The notes beneath the pieces are model-generated. The model did no database searches and was not told where the DNA came from. It saw only the letters and a program-made list of their open reading frames with translations. A stretch of DNA of 64,000 bases from Fervidobacterium gondwanense DSM 13020 (lineage in GTDB: Bacteria > Thermotogota > Thermotogae > Thermotogales > Fervidobacteriaceae), in assembly GCF_900143265.1 (NCBI RefSeq), contig NZ_FRDJ01000011.1, positions 1-64,000 on the forward strand, read 5' to 3'. The translations under genes were made by a program, and so were the position numbers. Shown piece after piece: positions 46,539 to 54,929 of the stretch. Numbering within the stretch: the stretch's first letter is position 1; each line of letters begins with the position of its first letter.

Positions 46539-47074
46539 AGAGCTTCACCCACTTTCAAGATGTAGACACCGTCTTCTCCGTCGAACTCTTTCAAGCGCAC
46601 CTTGATAATTTCAGAATCCTTAGCACTCGGAATGTTCTTACCAACAAAATCAGGTCTTATTGGGAATTCCCTATGTCCTCTATCGACAAGTACCGCGAGC
46701 TTTATAGACTTTGGCCTTCCGCGCGAAATAATACCATCCATCGCTGCCCTTATCGTCCTGCCTGTGAATAGAACGTCATCAACTAATACAACATGCTTGT
46801 CGGTGATATCAAAATCTATTTTACTCCTGTCACTATCCTTTGGAGTTCTTTTCTCATCATCACGAAAAGGAGAAACGTCTAACGCACCAACTGGAATCTC
46901 AACACCTTCTATCATCGATATATTCTTACCTATTCGCTGAGCCAAGTACCAACCTCTTGTAATAATACCTATAAGAACTAACTCTTGTGCTCCTTTGTTT
47001 TTTTCCAAAATCTCGTGCGATATTCTCATAAGTGACCTGCGGATATCGTCTTCTCCCAATATCTTAACCACCAT
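46535..47074 (-). CDS. pyrR: PyrR bifunctional regulator/uracil phosphoribosyltransferase
   Basis: 179 aa. The PRPP-binding motif [17 protein letters not shown] and [47 protein letters not shown] are PyrR signatures. In Gram-positive bacteria PyrR binds pyr mRNA to promote attenuation at high UMP. No pyr gene or PyrR-binding loop is visible here, so the activity in this host is uncertain. Confidence 0.94.
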   Translation of the reverse strand: MVVKILGEDDIRRSLMRISHEILEKNKGAQELVLIGIITRGWYLAQRIGKNISMIEGVEIPVGALDVSPFRDDEKRTPKDSDRSKIDFDITDKHVVLVDDVLFTGRTIRAAMDGIISRGRPKSIKLAVLVDRGHREFPIRPDFVGKNIPSAKDSEIIKVRLKEFDGEDGVYILKVGEAL

Positions 47075-47113
47075 ACCACTTCCTTATTTCTAATATTTCT
47101 ATGTTTCACAGTT

Positions 47114-47863
47114 TCACATATTAAATCCCACAGAAATTTTGACACCAAATGTTTTTGATAGCTCAGGGATATTATCTATTGTTTCAAAATTGTAATAGCC
47201 ACTAATTTCAAAAAAGTAATTAGACATTGCAAATGTACCATTAAAATTGAGTGCGTTGCTGAGTTTCGCACTTCGCAAATCATAGAGCGGAGAATATGAA
47301 ACCACTAAGGTTTTTAATGAGTCGAGGTTATTAAGAGACACTCCAAGGCCAAACCTTAGGACATCTGCGCCGAAACTTAGAATTTCAAAATTCATACCGA
47401 ATACATTGAATACATAGTCGAAAATTACTTGAAATTTAGGTGCTAATCTCTCGCTCTTCTCGTTGTAAAACATTACATCATATGCTGAAAAACTCATATT
47501 TAACTTATCAAGAATCCTCATTAGTCCGCCAACGTCAATTACCAAAGCCTTTGCATCCGCTGGTAACACCCTAAGTTTGAAGTTAACGGAGTACAATTTA
47601 GAAACATCAATAAGTCTGTAGTTGATTGTACCCGTAGCGTAAGAAGAATCGGTCGTATAACCAAGTTCTCCAATGAGATTCCCTTCTCTTTGACGCCAGT
47701 AAAAGCCTGTGTTGTAATAAAAAGATTCATCCGTATCGAACGACAAAACAAGAGAATTTTTACCGCTCAGTATATAAACCGGATTCTGGTAAAAAGATGC
47801 GCTTATCGAGACTGACAGGAAAACAAAGAGTACACTAATTATTAGTGTTATCTTTTTTCTCAT
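47114..47863 (-). CDS. Predicted secreted beta-barrel protein
   Basis: 249 aa. Clear signal peptide ([22 protein letters not shown], cleavage likely after A). The mature part is a series of amphipathic beta strands ([37 protein letters not shown]). No family recognised. Its 5' end lies inside the end of tgt (29-base overlap), so translation is probably coupled. An outer-membrane or toga location is inferred. Confidence 0.75.
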   Translation of the reverse strand: MRKKITLIISVLFVFLSVSISASFYQNPVYILSGKNSLVLSFDTDESFYYNTGFYWRQREGNLIGELGYTTDSSYATGTINYRLIDVSKLYSVNFKLRVLPADAKALVIDVGGLMRILDKLNMSFSAYDVMFYNEKSERLAPKFQVIFDYVFNVFGMNFEILSFGADVLRFGLGVSLNNLDSLKTLVVSYSPLYDLRSAKLSNALNFNGTFAMSNYFFEISGYYNFETIDNIPELSKTFGVKISVGFNM

Positions 47864-48962
47864 AGGCCTTTTTCACCCTTTCGCGGAACACCTCGAAAGT
47901 ACCGTTCTCGATACTTTCACGCATCTTTTTTCCAAATTCCATCATGAAATGGACATCGTGTATTGTGAGCAATATCTGACCAAGCACTTCTTCCCTATCG
48001 AACAGATGTCTTAAATATCCTTTCGAAAAGTTTCTGCACGTATAACAGGTGCAGTTCTCATCTATCGGAGTCTTATCGTACTTGTACCTTGCTGAGCGTA
48101 TGTTGAACTTACCATTCCACGTAACAGCCAATCCATGTCTTGCAACACGCGTTGGAAATACACTATCGAATATGTCTACACCGTTTGCCACCAAATCGAC
48201 TAAAAGATCAGGAGAACCACCGCCCATGAAGTACCTCGGCTTATCATATGGCATTTTCGGAGCTGTGAATTCGACTATCTTCATTGTTACTTCACGAGGT
48301 TCGCCAACACTCAGGCCACCGATTGCAAATCCATCAAAATCGTACTGCGTGATATCACTCAAACTCTGTTCACGTAAATCTTCATAAATTGCACCTTGAA
48401 TTATACCGAAGAGCGCCTGATGGGATATCCTCCTGAGATGTTCAAGACTGCGCTTTGCCCATTTAGTAGTCAATTTAACAGACTTCTTAGACTCCTCATA
48501 CCCGTCTTTCGGGTCTGCACAATAGTCAAAAGCCATCACTATGTCTGAGCCAAGAGTTGCTTGAATTTCCATCGAAAGTTCGGGGGTTATAAAATGCTTG
48601 GAACCATCAAGCGGAGACATTATCCACACGCCATCGTCTGTGATTTTCTGACCTTTTTTCAGGCTGAAGACTTGAAACCCGCCGCTGTCTGTAAGTATCG
48701 GTCTATCCCAATTCATGAAGTTATGCAGCCCACCAAAATCTCTAATGACGTCTAAACCGGGTTTAAGATAAAGGTGGAAAGCATTCGAAAGAATTATCTG
48801 TACGTCGTTCTCTTTCAAAATATGCGGGGTTACAAGCTTTACATTAGCATTTGTACCGACAGGCATAAATGTCGGTGTTTCAACTACACCATGGGGAAGG
48901 TGCATCCTTCCCCTTCTTGCTTGCCCAACAGTTTTCAAAAGTTCAAATTTTAGTAAACCCAT
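47835..48962 (-). CDS. tgt: Queuine tRNA-ribosyltransferase
   Basis: 375 aa. [14 protein letters not shown] start, [12 protein letters not shown] with the catalytic Asp, MAFDYC, GGLSVGE and the zinc site CTCYTC ... H. Exchanges guanine 34 for preQ1 in tRNAs with GUN anticodons. No queuosine pathway genes are nearby. The 5' end overlaps the upstream cyclodeaminase-family gene by 20 bases. Confidence 0.96.
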   Translation of the reverse strand: MGLLKFELLKTVGQARRGRMHLPHGVVETPTFMPVGTNANVKLVTPHILKENDVQIILSNAFHLYLKPGLDVIRDFGGLHNFMNWDRPILTDSGGFQVFSLKKGQKITDDGVWIMSPLDGSKHFITPELSMEIQATLGSDIVMAFDYCADPKDGYEESKKSVKLTTKWAKRSLEHLRRISHQALFGIIQGAIYEDLREQSLSDITQYDFDGFAIGGLSVGEPREVTMKIVEFTAPKMPYDKPRYFMGGGSPDLLVDLVANGVDIFDSVFPTRVARHGLAVTWNGKFNIRSARYKYDKTPIDENCTCYTCRNFSKGYLRHLFDREEVLGQILLTIHDVHFMMEFGKKMRESIENGTFEVFRERVKKAYEKKDNTNN

Positions 48963-49569
48963 TTTCTTTTATCAGCTCCTGTATTCTTTCGTAGTAAACT
49001 TTTGCTTCTCCCATCACTTCATACATTTCGTCCATTATCTTCTTTTTAAAAGATTCATCGACCATAGATTTCAAGTTAATCATAACGTTGTATTCGCCTA
49101 TTTTACATGCCGCTCTTGCAAGTTCGGCCGCACTGAACGCATCGGAAATAGCATTCTGATTACCCCATTTTGCAACAATCTCTGCATACTTCAAAACATC
49201 ACGAGCACATTCAATCAATTCGAAAGGAGTTGCAACCGCCTCTTTAAGAGCGGATTGTATTTTCTCTTCCTTTGTCGGGTCTTCTTTCGGTAGTTTGTAC
49301 GCTTCCATGACTTTATCAAATGCCTTAACATCCTCATTAGCAATCCTCAAGCTTCTTTCCAAAACAAGCTCCATGTTTTCCAATACTTCTTGCATCAAGG
49401 CTTCATAATTCTCATATTTTTTCTTGCCCAAAGTAAGATTAGCAACCATAGAATTTAAAGAAGCGCCAAGTGCTGCCACAACCGCACCAACTGCTCCACC
49501 GCCAGGCACTGGTGTCTTCTCTTTAACTTTATTACAAAGTTCCTCAACCGATAATTTTCTTATATCCAT
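48943..49569 (-). CDS. Cyclodeaminase/cyclohydrolase-family protein (FTCD C-domain-like)
   Basis: 208 aa, helical. [28 protein letters not shown] is the family hallmark, and [32 protein letters not shown] is also conserved. Members are formimino-THF cyclodeaminases or methenyl-THF cyclohydrolases (FchA). Without a formiminotransferase neighbour the cyclohydrolase role is more likely, but this is inference. AGGAGGGGG ribosome-binding site; extended -10 promoter upstream. Confidence 0.88.
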   Translation of the reverse strand: MDIRKLSVEELCNKVKEKTPVPGGGAVGAVVAALGASLNSMVANLTLGKKKYENYEALMQEVLENMELVLERSLRIANEDVKAFDKVMEAYKLPKEDPTKEEKIQSALKEAVATPFELIECARDVLKYAEIVAKWGNQNAISDAFSAAELARAACKIGEYNVMINLKSMVDESFKKKIMDEMYEVMGEAKVYYERIQELIKENGFTKI

Positions 49570-49649
49570 AAAACCCCCTCCTTGCGAATTTTCTAATCTA
49601 AAATAATCTGCCTAAAGAGAATCTACAAGAAAAAATCGTTCCTGAGTTT

Positions 49650-49658
49650 ATTATATCA
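49650..49658 (-). promoter_or_regulatory. Extended -10 promoter of the cyclodeaminase-family gene
   Basis: TGATATAAT on the minus strand, about 80 bases before the start codon. The same nine bases form the ldh extended -10. No good -35 at 16-18 bases. Confidence 0.55.
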
Positions 49659-49670
49659 CAAATTATACAA

Positions 49671-49698
49671 TTGAAAAATAAAAAGTGTGTGGTAAAAT
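49671..49698 (+). promoter_or_regulatory. Promoter of SRP RNA
   Basis: TTGAAA (49671-49676), 16-base spacer, TAAAAT (49693-49698) preceded by TGG, so an extended -10. The RNA 5' end follows about 6 bases later. Confidence 0.75.
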
Positions 49699-49704
49699 AT
49701 CTCC

Positions 49705-49978
49705 GGTGTCGTGCTAAGCGGGGGGCTGGTGGTCCCCTATACCCGAAACCCACCTTATGCGGGGCTGAATTCCCCGTCTGAGGCTCCCTGGGTTCGGCAT
49801 CGGCACATCCGGTGACGTTGAAGGTTGGGTCCCACGCAACAACTACCTGCGAACCGGGTCAGGTCCGGAAGGAAGCAGCCCTAAGTAGGCAAGTGTGTGC
49901 CGTGGGAGTGCCCGGCTGGAGCCACGCAGGATGTGTGCGACCGGGTCTGGGCTCGTCGAAGCGGGGTGCACGGCACCC
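49705..49978 (+). ncRNA. ffs: Signal recognition particle RNA, long form with Alu domain
   Basis: About 273 bases. The universally conserved apical hairpin is present (GGTCAGGTCCGGAAGGAAGCAGCC region near 49857-49880). The 5' GGTGTCGTGC pairs with the 3' GCACGGCACC. The GGGGGGCTGGTGG region near the 5' end matches the Alu-domain start of Bacillus-type scRNA. So it is the long type, not the 4.5S form of E. coli. It works with Ffh and FtsY in membrane targeting. Confidence 0.93.
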
Positions 49979-49986
49979 TTTTTTAT
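49963..49986 (+). terminator. Terminator of SRP RNA
   Basis: GGGGTGC-ACG-GCACCC stem followed by TTTTTTATTTT. It overlaps the closing helix of the RNA. Confidence 0.8.
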
Positions 49987-50005
49987 TTTCTATAAATATT
50001 ATAAT

Positions 50006-50333
50006 TCGAGGGGAGCCGTAAGCCGGATTCTGTTTCGACAGGCATCTGTCTATGCGGTCTACCCGGGGGAGTAAGGGCGGGACACCCAACCCCCTGTTTG
50101 ACCTTGCTCCGGATGTGGGTTGCCAAGCCAGTGCATTGCTGCACTGCTGGTGAGCTCTTACCTCACCTTTCCACCCTTGCCTTACTCAGCTTACACCTTT
50201 CAGGCGGTTTCCGTTTCTATGGCCCTATCCATGGCTCACGCCACCTGGCCGTTAGCCAGCATCCTTCCCACGGAGTCCGGACTTTCCTCAGGTCAGCCTC
50301 GTGTGACTGCCCGCGCCTGTCCGCTCCCCTCGA
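50006..50333 (-). ncRNA. rnpB: RNase P RNA
   Basis: About 328 bases. On the minus strand it begins TCGAGGGGAGCGGACAGG, contains GAGGAAAGTCCGGACTCC (conserved P4/J region) and ends with ACAGAATCCGGCTTACGGCTCCCC, the other half of P4 and the P1 strand. The 5' GGGGAGC pairs with the 3' GCTCCCC. It looks like a standard bacterial A-type RNA and would process all tRNAs here. Converges with SRP RNA, with only about 28 bases between them. Confidence 0.93.
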
Positions 50334-50337
50334 AACA

Positions 50338-50366
50338 ATTTTAAAAAGTTTGCAATCTAGCAAAGT
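50338..50366 (-). promoter_or_regulatory. Probable promoter of RNase P RNA
   Basis: -10 TAAAAT at 50338-50343 on the minus strand, 5-7 bases before the RNA. The -35 region is poor (TTTGCT or ACTTTG at 15-17 bases). Confidence 0.4.
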
Positions 50367-50462
50367 TCTTATACCATGTGATAATTATATGATATTTCTC
50401 AAACTTTTCAATAAATTCGTTCAATTTGTCCTTATTTTCAAAAAACACAGACACTAAAGTCG

Positions 50463-50490
50463 TTGATTCTATTTGAATCAATGGTATAAT
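50463..50490 (+). promoter_or_regulatory. MATE gene promoter with operator-like inverted repeat
   Basis: TTGATT (50463-50468), 16-base spacer, TATAAT (50485-50490) with extended TGG. A perfect inverted repeat TTGATTC-TATTT-GAATCAA (50463-50481) covers the -35 and most of the spacer. A second one, TTCG-TATTA-CGAA (50504-50516), lies in the leader. This arrangement fits repression by a MarR- or TetR-type regulator, not encoded nearby. Confidence 0.6.
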
Positions 50491-50546
50491 AATTTCAGAA
50501 TTGTTCGTATTACGAATTATTAATGTGATATTTAGGAGTGATAAAT

Positions 50547-51893
50547 TTGGCAAAAGTTGATGTGTTATCGCATAAAATTGAATATTCATTGTTTCACTTA
50601 GCTTGGCCGCTCGTTGTTTCAAACGCGCTTCAAACAATATATAACATCGTTGATTCTTATTTTCTCGGAAAACTTGGTCCTATCCAGTTTTCAGCTTCAA
50701 CTATCACGTGGCCTGTGATATTTACTTTCATATCATTGGCAATGGGATTCTCTCAAGCAGGGATAGCAATTGTATCACAAAACTACGGCAGACGGGATTT
50801 GAATGCAGTGAAGAAATCGATGGGACAATTGTATTTGGTGACGATAGTCGCAGGGTTATTGTCTACAAGTATTGGTATAGCTCTCACCAAGCCAATAATT
50901 TACGGTATTGCAGGTCAAAAAAGTATTGAAGTAATACCATATGCAATTAGCTACTACATTGTTGATATGATAGGTCTTCCACTTGTCTTCGTCATAAACG
51001 CCACTACCTCGGCAATGCGTGCTGTTGGAGACTCGCAATTCGGCATGCGGGTGACACTTTATATGAATCTTGTCAATATGCTTTTTGATCCATTGTTGAT
51101 ATTCGGTATAGGGCCTTTCCCAAAACTCGGAGTTGCAGGTGCAGCTTGGGCGACAAATATCGGAAGGTTCATTGCGGCAGGAATAAGTATCTGGCATGTT
51201 TTTTCCAAAAGAGCACACATCAAAGTTGAAAAGAAAGACTTCAAGCCCGATTGGAAATTGATAAAACTTATACTTAAATTAGGTCTACCAAGCGCTCTTG
51301 GAATGTCTATAACGTCAGCGGGGTTTGCGGTGATAATGAAGTACGTTTCGATGTTTGGGCCAATAGTCATAAGCGCTTATGGTATCGGTAACAGAGTGAC
51401 CAACCTAGTCTCAATGATTTCGTTTGGACTTGCAGGTGCAGTATCGGCAATGATTGGACAATTCGTTGGAGCTGGAAGATACACAGATGCTGAAGAGACC
51501 GTCAAACGGGCTTTTTGGTGGAACATCACAATAATCGGCGTGCTTTCTCTCCTCACATTCATATATGGAAAAGAGGTTACGAAATTCTTCATAAACGATC
51601 CGGGTGTAATTGGAATGGGCGACATTTTCTTTAAATATATATCTTTCTCCATGCCCATATTCACCGCTTATATGATTTACAATAACGCACTAATCGGTGC
51701 TGGAAAGACTATTCTAACAATGATAGGTGATATACTTAGATTGTGGGCGATAAGGATCCCCATAATAGCAGTGCTTTCAGTAACGTTGGGATTCAAAGGT
51801 ATATTCATAGGCATGATCATCAGCAATCTGATTGTCTTTTTCGTGACTTATGCGTTTTTCAAATTTTCAAATTGGAAAAAGGCAGTCGTGTAG
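50547..51893 (+). CDS. MATE-family efflux transporter
   Basis: 448 aa from a TTG eight bases after AGGAG; the longest frame starts at a GTG within that ribosome-binding site. Twelve membrane segments in two MatE halves: LAWPLVVSNALQTIYNIVDSYFLG in the first (about 17-40) and LGLPSALGMSITSAGFAVIMKYVSMFG in the second. MATE proteins export cationic drugs using Na+ or H+ gradients. The promoter carries possible operators. Followed 30 bases later by a HAD gene. Confidence 0.92.
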   Translation: MAKVDVLSHKIEYSLFHLAWPLVVSNALQTIYNIVDSYFLGKLGPIQFSASTITWPVIFTFISLAMGFSQAGIAIVSQNYGRRDLNAVKKSMGQLYLVTIVAGLLSTSIGIALTKPIIYGIAGQKSIEVIPYAISYYIVDMIGLPLVFVINATTSAMRAVGDSQFGMRVTLYMNLVNMLFDPLLIFGIGPFPKLGVAGAAWATNIGRFIAAGISIWHVFSKRAHIKVEKKDFKPDWKLIKLILKLGLPSALGMSITSAGFAVIMKYVSMFGPIVISAYGIGNRVTNLVSMISFGLAGAVSAMIGQFVGAGRYTDAEETVKRAFWWNITIIGVLSLLTFIYGKEVTKFFINDPGVIGMGDIFFKYISFSMPIFTAYMIYNNALIGAGKTILTMIGDILRLWAIRIPIIAVLSVTLGFKGIFIGMIISNLIVFFVTYAFFKFSNWKKAVV

Positions 51894-51923
51894 TGATCTT
51901 TTCAAGAAAGTTGAGGTGATTGC

Positions 51924-52562
51924 ATGCAGTTTTCTCACGAAATAAACTATATCTTTTTGGACTATGATGGTACGATCATCGAAAACGCTGAAGAAGAATT
52001 TTTAAGGAACTACTTCAGTCTCCTGTCAAAGAAACTGGACAGCACTTTTGATGAGACACTAAGATTGGTTATGAGCTCAGTTCAAGATGCTGTCGCAAAT
52101 CAAGATAGAATGAACCTTTTTGAAAAGTTTGGTGAAGCTATCTCTGCAAGAAGTGGAAAATCAAAAGAGTACTGGATTGATAAATTTTTAGAATTCTACA
52201 ACACAGATTTCGACCAACTCAGGCAAATTACACAACCGAACAAAGAATTCGTCAATGTCGTTAACAAGACAAACAAGTCCCTCATTTTCGCATCCAACCC
52301 GCTCTTTCCAAGAATAGCAACGTACAAGCGAATACAATTTGCTGGTCTCAATCCAGAAATGTTTTACTACGTTGCCCACATGGAGAATAGCACTTATGCA
52401 AAGCCGAACCCCTTATTCTTTAAGGAGATAATCGAAAAGCTAAAACTTCACCCTGCTGAATGCGTTATGATAGGCGATTCTGACTTTGACAAGGCTTGTG
52501 AAAAGGTAGGAATAAAGTTCATTCACATTTCAGAAGAGGAAAAGTGGAGAGAAATATTCTAA
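51924..52562 (+). CDS. HAD-superfamily hydrolase
   Basis: 212 aa. Motif I FLDYDGTI (nucleophile Asp; the second Asp acts as acid/base), motif II LIFASNP, motif III Lys in AKPNP, motif IV GDSDFDKA. The helical cap (about residues 20-95) makes it a C1 type. Phosphatase of unknown substrate. Probably co-transcribed with the MATE gene. Confidence 0.88.
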   Translation: MQFSHEINYIFLDYDGTIIENAEEEFLRNYFSLLSKKLDSTFDETLRLVMSSVQDAVANQDRMNLFEKFGEAISARSGKSKEYWIDKFLEFYNTDFDQLRQITQPNKEFVNVVNKTNKSLIFASNPLFPRIATYKRIQFAGLNPEMFYYVAHMENSTYAKPNPLFFKEIIEKLKLHPAECVMIGDSDFDKACEKVGIKFIHISEEEKWREIF

Positions 52563-52579
52563 TTCTGGCAAATGAAAAT

Positions 52580-52606
52580 CGGGGGTGTTTTAACACACCC
52601 CGACTT
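52580..52606 (+). terminator. Terminator-like hairpin between convergent units
   Basis: Imperfect stem CGGGG-G-TGT / ACA-CCCCG followed by ACTTTAAT. It sits between the HAD gene and the convergent 64-aa gene. T run is short. Confidence 0.5.
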
Positions 52607-52625
52607 TAATCGCTTAGTGATAAAA

Positions 52626-52820
52626 TCAGAAGAGCACAATAGCAAGATAATCTATTGCTGAAGAAACTATTAGGTGATACACTTCTCTTGGGATTTGAAT
52701 GTTTAACTCATCGTACAACTCGTCCATTAATTCCATAACCTCAGCCTTTTTCTTTTCTCCATCACCGGGTCTTTCGACCAGCAACATGAAAAGTTTCAGA
52801 ATGTCCCATACCCACTTCAT
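52626..52820 (-). CDS. 64-aa protein of unknown function in the DUF1659/DUF2922 cassette
   Basis: 64 aa. WVWDILKLFMLLVERPGDGEKKKAEVMELMDELYDELNIQIPREVYHLIVSSAIDYLAIVLF: a hydrophobic N-terminal helix, a charged middle and a hydrophobic C-terminal helix. Length and layout suggest a small phage-holin-like membrane or amphipathic protein. In Firmicutes the DUF1659-DUF2922 pair is often followed by a short YvrJ-type membrane protein, and this may be its counterpart. GGTG ribosome-binding site, 23 bases after DUF2922. Confidence 0.7.
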   Translation of the reverse strand: MKWVWDILKLFMLLVERPGDGEKKKAEVMELMDELYDELNIQIPREVYHLIVSSAIDYLAIVLF

Positions 52821-52843
52821 GTCTTTTCACCACTGATACTAAA

Positions 52844-53062
52844 TTATTCAATCAAATTTACAAGAATTTCCACATTCGTCTCTGTGATTCTCGCTTCGTC
52901 TGGTTCAGAATCTGATGGAACTACTCCAAGTTGCTTGAGCAACAGCATATCAGATTGTAGTTCTGAAGGATTTATCGTATCTACTGGTTCTGGGATGTTT
53001 ATCCTGTAAGTTCTTGTTCTATTTCCATCTGGTTTTCTGTACATCAGTGTAAGTCTTTTCAT
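52844..53062 (-). CDS. DUF2922-like protein
   Basis: 72 aa. MKRLTLMYRKPDGNRTRTYRINIPEPVDTINPSELQSDM followed by an acidic C-terminus. This resembles DUF2922, small proteins of unknown function in Firmicutes. It resembles DUF1659 in starting MKRL plus strands, suggesting duplication. Its ATG overlaps the DUF1659 stop. Confidence 0.75.
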   Translation of the reverse strand: MKRLTLMYRKPDGNRTRTYRINIPEPVDTINPSELQSDMLLLKQLGVVPSDSEPDEARITETNVEILVNLIE

Positions 53063-53259
53063 ATAATATCACCCACTTCTTCCGTTGTTACCGCTTGCGC
53101 ACTTTCGCAAATGTACTTTGAGTATTTGTCAAGAATGTCTACAACTGTTTGAGCATTCTCTTGAGTAAAGGAATCATCTACGTTGATTGTCTGCCTTCTA
53201 TAGACACGGTTGTTTAATTCATCATAGCCGACTATCCAACGCAAAACCAACCTCTTCAT
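53059..53259 (-). CDS. DUF1659-like protein
   Basis: 66 aa. MKRLVLRWIVGYDELNNRVYRRQTINVDDSFTQENAQTVVDILDKYS matches the DUF1659 pattern. Unknown function; predicted alpha/beta. First gene of the three-gene cassette, behind a 168-base region with a perfect palindrome. GTGGGGGTG ribosome-binding site. Confidence 0.75.
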   Translation of the reverse strand: MKRLVLRWIVGYDELNNRVYRRQTINVDDSFTQENAQTVVDILDKYSKYICESAQAVTTEEVGDII

Positions 53260-53317
53260 TCTTGCACCCCCACTTTGATTCTCTATGTTTCTTTGTTTCC
53301 TTTTTCCCTTGTTCCGC

Positions 53318-53333
53318 TTGCCTGCGCAGGCAA
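53318..53333. repeat. 16-bp perfect palindrome upstream of the DUF1659 cassette
   Basis: TTGCCTGCGCAGGCAA. It lies 59 bases before the DUF1659 start and is GC-rich in an AT-rich stretch. It could be an operator or a short hairpin in the leader RNA. Confidence 0.8.
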
Positions 53334-53360
53334 ATAGATGTATCTCCCCGAGGACCTACT

Positions 53361-53406
53361 TTAACAAAAAATTAAAAATTAAGGGTTCGGAAGAATCCGA
53401 ACCCTT
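53361..53406 (-). terminator. Strong terminator after the 74-aa membrane-protein gene
   Basis: Perfect 11-base stem AAGGGTTCGGA/TCCGAACCCTT with a 4-base loop, followed on the minus strand by AATTTTTAATTTTTT. It ends the pfp-74-aa unit. Confidence 0.92.
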
Positions 53407-53427
53407 TAACTTATCTCGTTAAGTGTT

Positions 53428-53652
53428 TCAATCTTTCTTTCGCCAAACTTTTACCGCATTATAGATAATCCATACCAAAAATCCGATTGCCACTATTGGA
53501 AGGAGCGCAATGAAGAAGAAATACACTATTGCCAAAAGTATTAAAAAGAGGATTATACCTATTACCCACACCAATAGCGGTGCAAGAAATGGCAAAAACG
53601 TTATCAGTACAAGCAACACCACTAAGATACCTATCAGGGTGAATATCCACAT
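53428..53652 (-). CDS. Small integral membrane protein, unknown function
   Basis: 74 aa, almost entirely hydrophobic: three likely membrane segments (IFTLIGILVVLLVLITFLPF, APLLVWVIGIILFLILLAIV, FFFIALLPIVAIGFLVWIIY) and a basic tail VWRKKD. No family recognised. 29 bases after pfp and probably transcribed with it. Confidence 0.7.
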   Translation of the reverse strand: MWIFTLIGILVVLLVLITFLPFLAPLLVWVIGIILFLILLAIVYFFFIALLPIVAIGFLVWIIYNAVKVWRKKD

Positions 53653-53681
53653 TGTTTCTGCACCTTCTCTCCAGTTTTTAA

Positions 53682-54860
53682 TTATTTCAAGTTCAATAGC
53701 TTGTATTCAGGTAGTCCGTTTCTAAATGGTGGATATGGCTCACCTTTTATCAACGGCAATGCGTACTTGAAGAATTTATCAGTCACCGCATATTTATCAA
53801 AGAAGTCTTTTGGTAACATCTTCGTCTGCTCGGCTACCAAGTTCAGCGGGACAGATGAATATCTTATCTGATAAGGTTCATCATTTACGCGCTCCATCGT
53901 GACCATGACACCGTAATTGTCTTCGAGAGCGTATCTGACAGCCATCCTACCGCACATCTCTGCTTCCTCCACGTCTGTTGCGCTCGCTATATGCCTACCG
54001 CTTCTTTGCAAATAATCAGGAATCGCAACGTGTGTCTTTAAGCCGAGCTCTGACCTAACCATACCTGCGATGGTAAATCCAACGCCGCCAAGTTGCCTGT
54101 TACCAAAGCTATCCGTGAAGCCCATGTCAGAAACAAAGAAACCGTCGGGATATTTCAAACCTTCAGCTACTGCGATTGCACAATAGCCTTTTTGTGAAAT
54201 TACTCGATCAACTGTCCCGAGAAACTCATCTTTGTTGAATGGTTGTTCAGGAAGTAATATCACGTCAGCACCTATTCCGTTAATCCATCCCAGTCCTGCT
54301 GATGCTGCCAGCCAACCTGCGTGTCTTCCCATGATTTCCATAACGAAAACCTGCGTGGAATCTACGTACATGCTCCTCAGATCAAACGCCGCTTCCATCA
54401 TCGCTATGGCTATGTATTTTGCTGCCGACCCAAATCCTGGACAGTGGTCCGTGTGAGGCAGGTCGTTATCGATTGTCTTCGGTACACCAACAACTTTCAG
54501 CTCGTACCCACGCTTTTGTGCCTCCAATTGCAAACGCCAAGCGGTGTCCATAGAGTCGTTACCGCCGTTATAGAAGAAATATCTAATATCGTTTTTTCGG
54601 AAAATCTCGAATAATTTCTCTACATCAGCATCATTCTTCAATTTCTTTCGGCACGAGCCAAAAGCACCGGCCGGAGTGTATTTTAAGAACTCAATATCTA
54701 AATCATTGGCATCTAAGAACTTCTCCTTCAAAATACCTGTGACGCCGTTGATTCCGACGTATATCTCAAGACCATTCTTGCGAGCTTCATCAAGTACACC
54801 ATATGCACTCGCATTGATAACACTTGTAACACCACCCGATTGTGCGTACAAAGCCTTCAT
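53682..54860 (-). CDS. pfp: 6-phosphofructokinase, pyrophosphate-dependent type
   Basis: 392 aa from the ATG eight bases after GGGGGTG; the longer frame adds 28 codons upstream of the ribosome-binding site and is unlikely. LYAQSGGVTSVINASAYGV start, YNGGNDSMDTA (Asp as in PPi enzymes rather than the ATP-type GGDGS), VPKTIDNDLPHTDHCPGFGSAAKYIA and IMGRHAGWLAA. Phosphorylates fructose-6-P with PPi reversibly. T. maritima has both ATP- and PPi-dependent enzymes; this matches the latter. Confidence 0.9.
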   Translation of the reverse strand: MKALYAQSGGVTSVINASAYGVLDEARKNGLEIYVGINGVTGILKEKFLDANDLDIEFLKYTPAGAFGSCRKKLKNDADVEKLFEIFRKNDIRYFFYNGGNDSMDTAWRLQLEAQKRGYELKVVGVPKTIDNDLPHTDHCPGFGSAAKYIAIAMMEAAFDLRSMYVDSTQVFVMEIMGRHAGWLAASAGLGWINGIGADVILLPEQPFNKDEFLGTVDRVISQKGYCAIAVAEGLKYPDGFFVSDMGFTDSFGNRQLGGVGFTIAGMVRSELGLKTHVAIPDYLQRSGRHIASATDVEEAEMCGRMAVRYALEDNYGVMVTMERVNDEPYQIRYSSVPLNLVAEQTKMLPKDFFDKYAVTDKFFKYALPLIKGEPYPPFRNGLPEYKLLNLK

Positions 54861-54913
54861 AACAAGAACACCCCCATAATCTCCTGCAGTTTCTGAACAG
54901 AAATACTTATCAT

Positions 54914-54922
54914 ATTTTACCA
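54914..54922 (-). promoter_or_regulatory. Extended -10 promoter of pfp
   Basis: TGGTAAAAT on the minus strand, the same as the SRP RNA -10. About 54 bases before the pfp start. Immediately upstream is the T tract of the preceding terminator, so no clear -35. Confidence 0.5.
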
Positions 54923-54929
54923 TAAAAAG

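Noticed and set aside
49812-50344. Several 60-119 codon frames around 49.8-50.4 kb
   Set aside because: They lie on SRP RNA and RNase P RNA genes, whose structures account for the conservation.
50341-50637. 98-codon minus-strand frame upstream of the MATE gene
   Set aside because: It crosses the MATE promoter and start and has low-complexity composition; no ribosome-binding site fits.
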